Assembly: GCA_018399555.1 (NCBI GenBank)
Contig: JAGYOL010000010.1
Span: forward strand, 1 to 37,231
Length of the DNA: 37,231 nucleotides
From: Kiritimatiellia bacterium
Lineage (GTDB): Bacteria > Verrucomicrobiota > Kiritimatiellia > RFP12 > UBA1067
Direction of reading: 5' to 3'
The stretch's first letter is position 1, and each line of letters opens with the position of its first letter. The notes beneath the pieces are model-generated. The model saw only the letters and a list, made by a program, of their open reading frames with translations. It did not search any database and was not told the DNA's origin. The translations under genes were made by a program, and so were the position numbers. Below are positions 25,773-34,706 of the stretch, piece by piece.

Positions 25773-26969
25773 CTACTTACGCAACTGTGAAAAACGGGCG
25801 CATGGCGTCAGGGGGCCCACCAGGGGGCGGGCGTATGAAATAAATGCATCGGTCACATGGTTGCCTTCACGGTTAATGAACTCGTCAGGCATGTGGCGGG
25901 TTTCGCGCGCGACATCGTGCAGGGCCACCGGCACAAACTTCACCGCGTATTTCTTTGTCGGTTTACGTTTGATTGCGATGGAACCACTGCTAAGGCCATC
26001 CACAACAGCGGCCGTTACTGCATTTGCACCGACTGCGCGTGCTTCGCTGGCATCGCTTTCGGAGACGATACCGGGAAAGGAGCGTTGCAGATAGCCGAAT
26101 GTATCGGCGCGTACACGTCCGATTCCGGCTTTTCCCTTCAGCGTACCGGCCAACAGATCACCGAGTGCGCCGGTGCCACTCAACTGCACGTTGCCGTGTG
26201 AATCGACCTCTCGCGTATACTTAGCGATAATCGGAACTCCTCTGCGGTCGGCAATTCCCTCTGAAACTGCAATCACACAGCGTCCATAGAGTTTCATCAC
26301 GCTCTTGACATCCTTAACAAACCGGGTGATGCTGAAAGGACGTTCCGGCAGATAAATCAAGTGCGGCCCGTCATCCTCATCGTTCTTTGCCAGGGCAGCG
26401 GCAGCGGTCAGAAATCCGGCGTTGCGTCCCATAATCACATCAATTTTCACGCCGCCCAGCGCGCGGTTGTCCAGATCATCACCTTGGATAGCCGATGCCA
26501 CAAATTTAGCGGCGCTGCCGTAGCCGGGGGTGTGGTCATTTGCGCGCAGGTCATTATCGATGGTTTTGGGAATATGAAAGCAATGGATATCATACTGCGC
26601 TTTGATCGCCTCCTCATTGATGATATGAACGGTTTCAGCCGAATCGTTGCCGCCGATATAGAAGAAGTAGACAACCTCCAATTTGCGCAACACCTGAAAT
26701 ATCGCCGCACAATCTTCGGTTGTCGGCTTACGGCGAACTGATCCGAGTGCTGATGACGGTGTAGTCGCCACCTTCTCAATCGTCGCCCGGGTCTCTTTGC
26801 GCAAATCAATAAAATCTTCATCTAGAATTCCCTGAATTCCATGTAAGGCCCCATAAATTTTACCAACCTGCCGCAGCTCACGCGCTTTGAGAACCGCTCC
26901 GGCCAGACTTTGATTGATAACCATCGACGGCCCGCCGCTCTGCGCTATCAGCATATTGCCTTTTTTCAT
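25773..26969 (-). CDS. pfp: 6-phosphofructokinase, pyrophosphate-dependent type
   Basis: Phosphorylates fructose 6-phosphate in glycolysis, reversibly when PPi is the donor. Donor preference is read from two sites. The usual GGDGS of ATP enzymes is GGNDS here (106-110), with Asp at the second discriminating position. The loop is PKTIDND (134-140), with Lys instead of the Gly of ATP-PFK, and catalytic D138. Both are known marks of PPi-PFK. Further family blocks are GYGSAAKFVASAI and IDVIMGRNAGFLTAAAAL. At 398 aa it belongs to the compact group. The frame continues upstream, but two ATGs at 26972 and 26969 follow AAGGAG, so the start is there. It is divergent from dciA. Confidence 0.9.
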   Translation of the reverse strand: MKKGNMLIAQSGGPSMVINQSLAGAVLKARELRQVGKIYGALHGIQGILDEDFIDLRKETRATIEKVATTPSSALGSVRRKPTTEDCAAIFQVLRKLEVVYFFYIGGNDSAETVHIINEEAIKAQYDIHCFHIPKTIDNDLRANDHTPGYGSAAKFVASAIQGDDLDNRALGGVKIDVIMGRNAGFLTAAAALAKNDEDDGPHLIYLPERPFSITRFVKDVKSVMKLYGRCVIAVSEGIADRRGVPIIAKYTREVDSHGNVQLSGTGALGDLLAGTLKGKAGIGRVRADTFGYLQRSFPGIVSESDASEARAVGANAVTAAVVDGLSSGSIAIKRKPTKKYAVKFVPVALHDVARETRHMPDEFINREGNHVTDAFISYARPLVGPLTPCARFSQLRK

Positions 26970-27055
26970 CATCCATCTCCTTGGTGCTTTGGTAAAAATT
27001 CCGTGAACAACGTATCGCCATTTCACTAATGGTTCTTTTATGTTATCATAGTGCC

Positions 27056-27583
27056 ATGACAGAAGGCAAACAAGCGTTTCATTTTGATCCGGGCAATCAG
27101 CGGCAGATCGCCGCCATTTACCGCTCGACCAGTGCGGAAGAGCGCAGCATGCAGACTCTGCCGCACAGAGGGCGTCCCAGACTCTCAGAATCCGACCATC
27201 AACACAACCTCAATGTACGCAGACTTTTCAACAACATTATTCCAGGGTTACCGATTGATGCCGATCCGCCTGAACTGCACCGGGAACCGGATGTAATTGA
27301 GAGTGCGGTCGCCGCTGTAATGAAATCGCTTAGAATTGATACTCATGAGTGGATCGATGATCTGAGAACGGCCTGGTCCGAGCTTCTGCCGGATGAAATC
27401 GCATCGAGAACCAGACCGATTAAACTTGAAAATCATGTTCTGTTTGTGGGGGTCGGTTCATCGATCGCCATGTTTGAACTGCGGCGCACCCGCTTGAAAG
27501 AGATTGAAGAAGCGGTGCAGCGTTTCGCACCTGAAAAAAAAATACGGCACGTTAAGCTGATGACAGACTATACGAAACTTTAA
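27056..27583 (+). CDS. dciA: DciA-like DUF721 protein (replicative helicase operator)
   Basis: DUF721 proteins include DciA, which helps load the replicative helicase DnaB in bacteria lacking DnaC. The domain occupies the C-terminal half: WIDDLRTAWSELLPDEIASR, then T-R-P-I-K-L and HVLFVGVGSSIAMFELR, a good match to the family pattern. The first 75 residues are polar, basic and probably disordered. An in-frame ATG at 27029 is possible, but 27056 is preferred because the earlier one adds an unrelated hydrophobic stretch. Neither has a clear ribosome site. It is followed after 25 bp by the LUD-domain gene. Confidence 0.72.
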   Translation: MTEGKQAFHFDPGNQRQIAAIYRSTSAEERSMQTLPHRGRPRLSESDHQHNLNVRRLFNNIIPGLPIDADPPELHREPDVIESAVAAVMKSLRIDTHEWIDDLRTAWSELLPDEIASRTRPIKLENHVLFVGVGSSIAMFELRRTRLKEIEEAVQRFAPEKKIRHVKLMTDYTKL

Positions 27584-27608
27584 ACAGGTAAGTTAAGGAG
27601 ACAAATCG

Positions 27609-28265
27609 ATGCAGGAAAGAACACGCGAACTCAACAAATGGCTATCCGCGCAGAAATGTCAGGCGACGGTCGAGGCCCTCAAACGCAACAACTTCAAGGC
27701 GTCGTATTTGGCTACCGGCGCAGAAGCTGCAGAGTATATTCTACGCGAGGCCGCCGATGCGCAGAGTATCGGTTTCGGAGGATCACTCTCCGTTGCCGAC
27801 CTTAAACTGACTCAGCCGTTGCTCGATGCCGGCAAGGAGCTGCTCAATCATGGGGTGGCCGGACTCACGCCCGAACAGAAAAAAACAGTAATGCGGCGTC
27901 AGCAGAGCTGCGATCTTTTTCTCACCGGGACCAACGCCGTGACCACCGGCGGCTCATTGGTTAATATTGACGGTGTGGGTAATCGTGTATCGGCCATGAT
28001 CTACGGTCCTGAAAAGATTATTGTTTTAGCTGGACGCAACAAGGTAGTTGAGGGTGATATTGGCGAGGCACTTCAACGCATCCACAACGAATCGGCACCG
28101 CCCAATGCCAGACGCCTCGACAAAAAGACTCCCTGTGCTCAAAGCGGCTTCTGCTGCGATTGTGACTCGCCGGAGCGCATCTGCCGTGTAATAACCGTAA
28201 TCGAGCGGAAGCCTTCAGCCAGCGATATTCATGTACTGGTTGTGAATGAAGATATGGGGTTATGA
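27609..28265 (+). CDS. LUD domain protein (LutC/YkgG-like, DUF162)
   Basis: A 218-aa soluble protein of the LUD family, whose best-known members take part in lactate oxidation. Visible blocks are IGFGGSLSVADL, LTGTNAVTTGGSLVNIDG, GNRVSAMIYGPEKIIVLAG and NKVV. A Cys-rich end, PCAQSGFCCDCDSPERIC, is common in the stand-alone branch of the family. LutA and LutB are absent nearby, so a role in lactate use is not supported by context. AAGGAG precedes the ATG. It follows dciA by 25 bp and probably shares its message, and is convergent with prfA. Confidence 0.88.
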   Translation: MQERTRELNKWLSAQKCQATVEALKRNNFKASYLATGAEAAEYILREAADAQSIGFGGSLSVADLKLTQPLLDAGKELLNHGVAGLTPEQKKTVMRRQQSCDLFLTGTNAVTTGGSLVNIDGVGNRVSAMIYGPEKIIVLAGRNKVVEGDIGEALQRIHNESAPPNARRLDKKTPCAQSGFCCDCDSPERICRVITVIERKPSASDIHVLVVNEDMGL

Positions 28266-28278
28266 GTATAATCGGCGG

Positions 28279-28313
28279 GCGGGGACACCCGCTCTGTCGC
28301 TGATCTCTGCGAC
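28279..28313. terminator. Two short hairpins between convergent genes
   Basis: GCGGG-GACA-CCCGC (28279-28292) and GTCGC-8-GCGAC (28296-28313) lie between the LUD gene and prfA, whose ends face each other. There is no T-run, so termination is only possible, not shown. Confidence 0.3.
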
Positions 28314-28372
28314 GGAGCCGTGCGTGGCCGATGACCTCACAACGGCCAAAGACGGCGAGCACGCGCGCCCGG

Positions 28373-29464
28373 TCACGCTCTGATGCCGAGTTCCGTCTCC
28401 AGCCGCTGGTCTCGGTCATACGTCAGCAACGCATCAAACAGTGGCTGGAGCTCTCCCTCAACAATACGGTCGAGCGAGTAGAGGGTCAGATTAACGCGAT
28501 GATCGGTCATACGATTTTGCGGAAAGTTATAGGTGCGGATGCGTTGACTGCGGTCACCGGAGCCACGCAGATCAAGCCTGGTCTTACCCAGCCGGGCTTC
28601 TTCCTCCATGCGTTGTTTGTCAAGTATGCGCGAGCGCAACACACTCAATGCCTTCTCCTTGTTACGGTGTTGCGAACGTTCGTCCTGACACTGCGCCACC
28701 AGACCGGTCGGCAGATGGGTGATACGGATGGCGGAGTAGGTTGTATTGACTCCCTGTCCGCCGTGACCGCTGGCGCAGAAGATATCGATCCGCAGATCGC
28801 TATCCGGTATATGCAGTTCATCTTCTTCATCCGCCTCCGGAAATACAATGACCGTTGCGGCGGAGGTGTGGATACGCCCCTGGGTCTCGGTTTCGGGGAT
28901 ACGCTGAACACGATGGCCGCCGCTTTCATATTTAAAGGCGCGATAGGCCAGCTCGCCGATCACAGTGAAAACAATCTCTTTATATCCGCCGAGCTCAGTG
29001 GGACTGGCATCTATCACCGAAATTTTCCAACCCACACTCTCGCAATATCTGGAATACATCCGGAAAAGCACAGCGGCAAAAAGCGCGGCCTCGTCCCCGC
29101 CGGTACCGGCCCTGATCTCCACGACCGCGTTTCGAAAGTCCGCCGGTTCTTCCGGTAGCAAGCCGGCAAGAACGCTCTTCTCTAAAGCGGGCAACTGTTC
29201 CTCTGCAAGGCTGATTTCATCGAGAGCCATTTCCGTCAATTCAGGATCACTTCCGGGATCCTGAGCCATGGCGCGGTTTTCCTCCAGCTGGGACAACAGG
29301 TTGAAATACCGGTGAGCAATTCCTTCAAGTTTTTTAAGGGTGGCGTGTTCGCGCGCCTTTTTGCGATAGAGCGACGGATTTCCTATAACCGCTGGGTCGG
29401 AAAGGGCATTTTCCGCATCCTGGATGCGATTGAGAAACTGTTCTATCTGAGCTTTATCGATCAT
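28373..29464 (-). CDS. prfA: Peptide chain release factor 1
   Basis: Recognises UAA and UAG on the ribosome and triggers peptide release. The GGQ loop is at residues 235-237, and the codon-reading tripeptide is P190-E-T192, where E. coli has [34 protein letters not shown] and [14 protein letters not shown] are typical of RF1. Unusual residues are seen next to GGQ: the loop reads [14 protein letters not shown], with Gly where most have His after GGQ and Tyr where most have Asp. Length, 363 aa, is normal. The ATG at 29464 is chosen by family alignment; no ribosome site is visible. It follows rpmE by about 100 bp, the common order, but prmC does not follow it. Confidence 0.95.
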   Translation of the reverse strand: MIDKAQIEQFLNRIQDAENALSDPAVIGNPSLYRKKAREHATLKKLEGIAHRYFNLLSQLEENRAMAQDPGSDPELTEMALDEISLAEEQLPALEKSVLAGLLPEEPADFRNAVVEIRAGTGGDEAALFAAVLFRMYSRYCESVGWKISVIDASPTELGGYKEIVFTVIGELAYRAFKYESGGHRVQRIPETETQGRIHTSAATVIVFPEADEEDELHIPDSDLRIDIFCASGHGGQGVNTTYSAIRITHLPTGLVAQCQDERSQHRNKEKALSVLRSRILDKQRMEEEARLGKTRLDLRGSGDRSQRIRTYNFPQNRMTDHRVNLTLYSLDRIVEGELQPLFDALLTYDRDQRLETELGIRA

Positions 29465-29565
29465 AAACCGAAACAAAAAACAGGCCGGCAAACGCAAAAA
29501 CACGCGTCACCCGACCTGATTGCGGAAACAAATCCAGGCACAACGCAGCAGATGCGCAGGCGGTT

Positions 29566-29769
29566 TTATTTCTTGATGCTGTAACGTTTCATGAAGCGAT
29601 CAACACGGCCCTCGGTATCGATCATTGTCTTCTGACCGGTAAAATACGGATGGCAGGCGGAGCAGGTGTTGACACTCATCTCTTTTTTAGTTGAGCGAGT
29701 GCTGATCACATTTCCGCAGGCACATGTGATTGTGGCTTCATCGTAGTTAGGATGAATATCTTTCTTCAT
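29566..29769 (-). CDS. rpmE: 50S ribosomal protein L31, zinc-binding type
   Basis: A 67-aa ribosomal protein of the large subunit. MKKDIHPNY is the classic start. Four cysteines (16, 18, 36 and 39) form the zinc site of the C+ type, and HPYFTGQ with DTEGRVDRFMKRY completes the family pattern. The open frame extends 23 codons upstream, but the ATG at 29769 is plainly right by homology. AAGGAAAGG lies about 13 bases before it, rather far. It is upstream of prfA on the same strand. Confidence 0.96.
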   Translation of the reverse strand: MKKDIHPNYDEATITCACGNVISTRSTKKEMSVNTCSACHPYFTGQKTMIDTEGRVDRFMKRYSIKK

Positions 29770-29802
29770 AATATCAAAAAGCCTTTCCTTAGCGGGTTGC
29801 TT

Positions 29803-29832
29803 AGGATAAAACAGAATGACTTTGGATTGCAA
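29803..29832 (-). promoter_or_regulatory. Possible promoter for rpmE-prfA
   Basis: On the minus strand TTGCAA (29827-29832) and TATCCT (29803-29808) are 18 bp apart, a short distance upstream of the rpmE start. Moderate match by eye. Confidence 0.35.
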
Positions 29833-29904
29833 GTGCAAAAAGAGTAAAATCTGAAATCTGCCGACAATGGCAGGCTTAGATGCGCGAAATCATGCCTTCA
29901 AACC

Positions 29905-29937
29905 CGGACAACAGCCCGGTCAGCCGTGAGCTGTCCG
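29905..29937 (-). terminator. Branched hairpin downstream of ppdK
   Basis: CGGACA...TGTCCG arms enclose a smaller CGG-TCAG-CCG hairpin, about 70 bp beyond the ppdK stop. No clear T-run follows, so it is only a candidate stop signal. A separate small CGACG-GCAA-CGTCG stem lies nearby, at about 29960-29975. Confidence 0.3.
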
Positions 29938-30005
29938 AGCTTTCCCCTCTGGATTGAATCTGCCGACGGCAACGTCGCTGTGAACAGTGCACAATGCCGG
30001 GCTGG

Positions 30006-32828
30006 TTATCTGGCTATAATCAATGCAGCCTGAGCCGCCGCCAGCCGTGCGATCGGCACGCGATACGGTGAACAGCTCACATAGTTGAATCCAGCGTTGT
30101 GACAAAAGGCGACTGTACGCGGATCGCCGCCGTGCTCACCGCAGACACCTATTTTTAAATCGGGGCTGGTCTTACGTCCATAATCGATAGCGATCTCAAC
30201 CATTCGCCCGACTCCGTCCTCATCCAGCACCTGGAAGGGATCATACTCATAGAAACCGCGTTTGACATAGTCGCCCAGAAACTTGCCGGCGTCATCACGG
30301 GAAAAGGCGCAGGTCATCTGGGTCAGGTCGTTGGTGCCGAACGAGAAGAACTCTGCAACCTCGGCAATCTGGTCGGCGGTAACTGCTGCACGCGGAACTT
30401 CGATCATGGTGCCGATTTTTATCTGAAGCTTTATTTTTTTCTTCTGCTCAACATCACGCACCACCTTCAGGATTATCTCCTTCTGCGAGGCCAGCTCTTT
30501 AACATGACCGACCAGCGGCACCATAATTTCCGGCTGCGAACCTTTTACCGCCGCAGCGGCTTCACAAATGGCCCGGACCTGCATCTCAGTTACTTCGGGG
30601 TAGCTTATTCCCAAACGACAGCCGCGATGACCCAGCATCGGATTGCTCTCGTGCAGCGAGTCGACAACCTTTTTAATCTGCGCTTTACTTACTCCCATCG
30701 CTTTAGCCATTTCGGACTGTCCCCTGCTATCCTGCGGCAGAAACTCATGTAGCGGCGGATCAAGCAGGCGTATAGTGCAAGGGCGCCCTTTGAGAGCTTT
30801 GAACATGCCGATGAAATCTTTACGCTGCAACGGCAACAACTCTTTCAGCGCCTGATTGTATTGCGTAAGCGGCTGCTTCAGTTTTTTCTCGAGGGCTTTA
30901 CGCTGCGACTGATTATCGGCAACGGCGATATCATCGCGCAACTGTTTGACCTGTTCCGCTACCAGAATCAGGCGGCGGAAGCTGGTAATGCGGTCGCCGA
31001 CAAAAAACATATGTTCGGTACGGCAGAGACCGATACCTTCGGCGCCGAAAGTCACCGCCTTGGCTGTATCCACCGGTGTATCCGCATTGGTACGCACACC
31101 CAGCTGGCGGTATTTATCAGCCAGCTTCATTATAGTTGCAAACGGTCCGGTCAGTTTAGGGTCCTCCGTCTCAACCGAACCCGCATAAACCAGACCGGTC
31201 GAGCCGTTAAGTGAAATCCAGTCGCCCTCTTTCAACACGGTTCTGCCGCAGGTGACGGTTTTCTTTTTGTAGTTTATCTGCAACTCTCCGCAACCTGAAA
31301 CGCAGCATTTCCCCATACCGCGTGCAACCACAGCCGCATGCGAAGTCATTCCGCCGCGGGCAGTCAGAATGCCGGACGCCACATTCATGCCGCCGATATC
31401 CTCAGGGCTGGTTTCGATACGGCATAGGATAACCACGCTGCCCTTGGCACTCCAGCGCTCGGCGTCTTCGGCACTGAAAACAAGTTGTCCGCAGGCGGCA
31501 CCCGGCGAGGCGGGCAATCCAAGAGCCAGTTTCCCGGCTTTGGCCTCGGAACTTTTGATAAAAACCGGATGCAGAAGCTGATCGAGCTGCGAGGGATCAA
31601 CCCGCATAACTGCGGTTTTTTCATCGATAATGCCCTCTTTAATCAGGTCGCTGGCAATTTTCACCGCCGCTGCCGCAGTTCTTTTGCCATTCCGGGTTTG
31701 GAGCATGTAGAGCGTGCCGTCCTCAATCGTAAACTCGATGTCCTGCATATCCTTATAGTGTTTCTCGAGTTTCAGACGGATACTGTCAAGCTGTTTGAAG
31801 ACCTTGGGCATAACTTCCTGCAGTGCCGGATATTGACTTTTACGTTCAGCCTCGGAAATATTGCGCGATTTAGCCCAGGCCCGGGAACCTTTGGTTGTGA
31901 TCTGCTGTGGTGTGCGAATACCCGCCACAACATCTTCCCCCTGCGCGTTGATCAGATACTCCCCATAAAAATATTTGTTTGCGCCGGTCGAAGGGTCACG
32001 GGTAAAAGCCACACCAGTTGCCGAATTCAAACCTGAATTGCCGAAAACCATTGTCTGGACATTAACTGCTGTGCCGAGCAGACCGCTGATATCATTCATC
32101 CGGCGGTATTTAATGGCCCGCGGATTGTTCCAGGAACTGAAGACCGCATTGATCCCCTGAAGCAGCTGTTCCATGGCGTCCACTGGAAAAGCCTTACCGG
32201 TGGCACGTTTTACCATAGCAGTGTAGCACTTGACCACCTCCTGCAGATCATCGGCAGTCAATTCTGTGTCAAACTCCACCTTCTTAGCTTTTTTAATTTT
32301 TTCCAGCTCGTGCTCAAAATTATGATGTTCCACCCCCATCACAACATTGCCAAACATCTGGATAAACCGGCGGTAGGAGTCCCAGACAAAGCGTGGATTA
32401 CCGGTACGGCTGATCATGGCATCAACGGTCTGCATGTTTAGACCCAGGTTAAGAACTGTATCCATCATGCCGGGCATCGAAGCTGCCGCACCCGAGCGTA
32501 CCGACACCAGAAGCGGATTAGAACCCTTCCCAAAGGTTTTACCGGTTGACTGCTCAAGCCTGACCAATGCCTGTTGCAACTGCTCGTCGATCAGAGCATG
32601 CAGAGCCTTCTCACCTACTTCATAATACTTGGCGCAGGCCTCGGTTGTGATGGTGAAACCAGGCGGAACAGGGAGCCCCAAAGCGGCCATATCGGCGAGA
32701 TTGGCCCCCTTGCCGCCCAACAGTGAGCGCATTGTCACATTACCTTCGGAACAGTCAGCTCCAAATGAATAGATATACTTTTTTGTATTTGTCTCATCAA
32801 CTTTTACGGCACTAACCTTCTTTGACAT
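30006..32828 (-). CDS. ppdK: Pyruvate, phosphate dikinase
   Basis: Interconverts pyruvate, ATP and phosphate with PEP, AMP and PPi, linking glycolysis or gluconeogenesis to pyrophosphate. The N-terminal ATP-grasp domain has LLGGKGANLADMAALGLPVP and SVRSGAAASMPGMMDTVLNL. The central swivelling domain has the phosphorylated His, H497, in GGMTSHAAVVARGMG. The C-terminal PEP/pyruvate barrel has GLCRTEHMFF and the catalytic Cys, C896, in IGVCGEHGGDP. At 940 aa it is somewhat longer than the usual 880, with extra residues near 600-660 and a short N-terminal lead. GAGGG precedes the ATG. It is divergent from a secreted peptidase gene. No regulator of the DUF299 type is in the window. Confidence 0.97.
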   Translation of the reverse strand: MSKKVSAVKVDETNTKKYIYSFGADCSEGNVTMRSLLGGKGANLADMAALGLPVPPGFTITTEACAKYYEVGEKALHALIDEQLQQALVRLEQSTGKTFGKGSNPLLVSVRSGAAASMPGMMDTVLNLGLNMQTVDAMISRTGNPRFVWDSYRRFIQMFGNVVMGVEHHNFEHELEKIKKAKKVEFDTELTADDLQEVVKCYTAMVKRATGKAFPVDAMEQLLQGINAVFSSWNNPRAIKYRRMNDISGLLGTAVNVQTMVFGNSGLNSATGVAFTRDPSTGANKYFYGEYLINAQGEDVVAGIRTPQQITTKGSRAWAKSRNISEAERKSQYPALQEVMPKVFKQLDSIRLKLEKHYKDMQDIEFTIEDGTLYMLQTRNGKRTAAAAVKIASDLIKEGIIDEKTAVMRVDPSQLDQLLHPVFIKSSEAKAGKLALGLPASPGAACGQLVFSAEDAERWSAKGSVVILCRIETSPEDIGGMNVASGILTARGGMTSHAAVVARGMGKCCVSGCGELQINYKKKTVTCGRTVLKEGDWISLNGSTGLVYAGSVETEDPKLTGPFATIMKLADKYRQLGVRTNADTPVDTAKAVTFGAEGIGLCRTEHMFFVGDRITSFRRLILVAEQVKQLRDDIAVADNQSQRKALEKKLKQPLTQYNQALKELLPLQRKDFIGMFKALKGRPCTIRLLDPPLHEFLPQDSRGQSEMAKAMGVSKAQIKKVVDSLHESNPMLGHRGCRLGISYPEVTEMQVRAICEAAAAVKGSQPEIMVPLVGHVKELASQKEIILKVVRDVEQKKKIKLQIKIGTMIEVPRAAVTADQIAEVAEFFSFGTNDLTQMTCAFSRDDAGKFLGDYVKRGFYEYDPFQVLDEDGVGRMVEIAIDYGRKTSPDLKIGVCGEHGGDPRTVAFCHNAGFNYVSCSPYRVPIARLAAAQAALIIAR

Positions 32829-32887
32829 ATAACCCTCATAAACGATTTTAAACTGTGATCAATACTAATGGACGCACAGTTTTCAGG

Positions 32888-32915
32888 AGTTTATCAGATT
32901 GTTTGTCAGAGTCAA
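32888..32915 (-). promoter_or_regulatory. Possible promoter for ppdK
   Basis: On the minus strand TTGACT (32910-32915) and TAAACT (32888-32893) are 16 bp apart, which would give a leader of about 50 bases. The -35 is good, the -10 is moderate. Confidence 0.35.
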
Positions 32916-32997
32916 TCATTATAAGCTGCAATGTTGTGCGGTCGAACGCTTCAGTGGGCTGGACAAAATCCAGCCTGATAGGGTAAGATTATCTCGT

Positions 32998-34641
32998 ATG
33001 AATAAGTCTTCCCATATATCAGAGCGTGTTGCCGGGATGCTCCGCTCTTCACTTTGCACCGCGTTGTCACTTTGCAGCATTGCAGCCGCCGGCTCTCCGA
33101 GTTTCCGCTCAGACAAGCTCTACCCTGAAATGGGACTTAAAATGAGGGTGCTGGGCAACTCCGAACCGGTAGCACTGGCGCAACCCGGCACCTACACATA
33201 CACTCTGACCAGAGGCGATGAAACTCTGCGTCAGGAGCGGTTTTCACCCTACGAGCTGTGGTATGCTTCGCAGCACTGCGGCACCTGGCGGGACAGTAAC
33301 GGCAACACCCTCACAATCGGGCGTGTGAAGCGGCACTCTCCCCAATTCAAGGAAGAGCATGTGTTGCGCAACGTTTTCGATCAGGCGATGGCGCAGGAGG
33401 CCAATCAGGTCAATGAACATGATGAGCAGGCACTGCTGCGATGGACATCTGCCTTTGCACGGGCAACGCCCGCTGAAATTGTCAAGCTACGTACATCACT
33501 AAATTTCAATCTCAGCAGCGCTCTGTTTCTGCCGGTCGAGGACGGCAATCCGCTGATCTATCTTTTCCGGGTGACAATTCGCACTCCGACCGGAAGAAAG
33601 GTTCCCTCGGATTGGTTCTGCGCGGTGATTGATATAAAGGATGGCAGCGACACTTCCAGCGTCCGGAAAAACTTTGAAACACAGTTCCTCAAGAAAGTGT
33701 CCGCCGCGCCACGCACCTACACCACAACCAAGCCGAACATCTCATTCAAGGAGCTCAAAACGAATCTTGGTAGCAGCCCAAAGAAGTTTACCGACACCCC
33801 TGCCAGAGCAGCCGCCCGCAAATCAATCGCCAATATGCGCGATTGGTGGTACGCTGAAACCGATGAGTATATCTTTCTCTCGGATATCCGCAGCTCCGAC
33901 GGCAAGTCACTTGTCCGTCGGCTGCAACACGATATGCCGCATCTCCGCCAGGCTTTTGTTAAACTGGTACCTCCCTTTGAGCCGATCACCGAAACCAGCG
34001 TAGTGCGCATTTTTGAAGAGGCTGCTTCCTACAAGCAGTATGTGGGCGAAACGATGGAATGGAGCATTGGAGCATGGTCGCCGATGCGACGCGAACTTGT
34101 CATTCTGGCGCAAGGCAGCGATGAAGAGAAAACCATGCAGATTATCCGGCATGAGGGTTTTCATCAATATCTCTTCCATTCCTGCTCAATGATAACAACC
34201 TCGCCCTGGTTCAATGAGGGGCACGCCTGCTTTTTCGAATCGGCGGAGGTGGAACGCAGCGGGAGAGTTGAAATAAATGAAAACAGCCGCGTGCGATATC
34301 TGTTGACTCATCTTGATCAAGCTGCAGAGATGCTGCCCGAAATGCTCGAAATCGATTACTCCCGCTTCTATGATCAGAACGCGGAGCGGCGCACACTTAA
34401 CTACACCACCGCCTGGGCTTTGATCTACTTTCTGCACAAGGGTGCACCGCTGGGAAGCTCCAATCCGTACAGATCGGTACTCTCAACCTATCTGCGTGAA
34501 CTGCAGCGTACCAGATCGGCGAACGAAGCGACCACAAAGGCATTCAGCGGTATTTTAATGAAAAATCTGCAGGAGGATTTCACCGAATTCTGGAAACACA
34601 AGCGTAGCCGCGCCCGCCGTTATAATTTGCTGTCAAAATAG
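32998..34641 (+). CDS. Secreted gluzincin-type zinc metallopeptidase (DUF1570-like)
   Basis: Probably an exported protease. A signal-like hydrophobic stretch (SSLCTALSLCSIAAAGS) lies near residues 17-33. The zinc site is H385-E-G-F-H389 in IIRHEGFHQYL. The third ligand is probably E407 in PWFNEGHACFFE, the gluzincin pattern. Around residues 305-315 MRDWWYAETDEYIFLSD opens the catalytic domain, as in DUF1570 proteins. The N-terminal 300 residues are not recognised. The frame is open back to 32899, but the ATG at 32998 gives the most sensible N-terminus; one at residue 14 (MLRSS) is an alternative. It is divergent from ppdK and tail-to-tail with the McsB-like gene. Substrate unknown. Confidence 0.75.
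   Translation: MNKSSHISERVAGMLRSSLCTALSLCSIAAAGSPSFRSDKLYPEMGLKMRVLGNSEPVALAQPGTYTYTLTRGDETLRQERFSPYELWYASQHCGTWRDSNGNTLTIGRVKRHSPQFKEEHVLRNVFDQAMAQEANQVNEHDEQALLRWTSAFARATPAEIVKLRTSLNFNLSSALFLPVEDGNPLIYLFRVTIRTPTGRKVPSDWFCAVIDIKDGSDTSSVRKNFETQFLKKVSAAPRTYTTTKPNISFKELKTNLGSSPKKFTDTPARAAARKSIANMRDWWYAETDEYIFLSDIRSSDGKSLVRRLQHDMPHLRQAFVKLVPPFEPITETSVVRIFEEAASYKQYVGETMEWSIGAWSPMRRELVILAQGSDEEKTMQIIRHEGFHQYLFHSCSMITTSPWFNEGHACFFESAEVERSGRVEINENSRVRYLLTHLDQAAEMLPEMLEIDYSRFYDQNAERRTLNYTTAWALIYFLHKGAPLGSSNPYRSVLSTYLRELQRTRSANEATTKAFSGILMKNLQEDFTEFWKHKRSRARRYNLLSK
33457..33472. repeat. REP-core-like palindrome inside the peptidase gene
   Basis: GCACGGGCAACGCCCG matches, in reverse complement, 16 of the 19 bases of the palindrome at 21553-21571, and is read in frame as part of FARATPAE. 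It could be chance in GC-rich coding DNA or a repeat that entered the gene. Confidence 0.3.
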
Positions 34642-34706
34642 CCCAGCATCGCATCAGAGACCGAAACGACTCTCCTCAACTACCGTATAGCGCAGCGATG
34701 ACGGAG

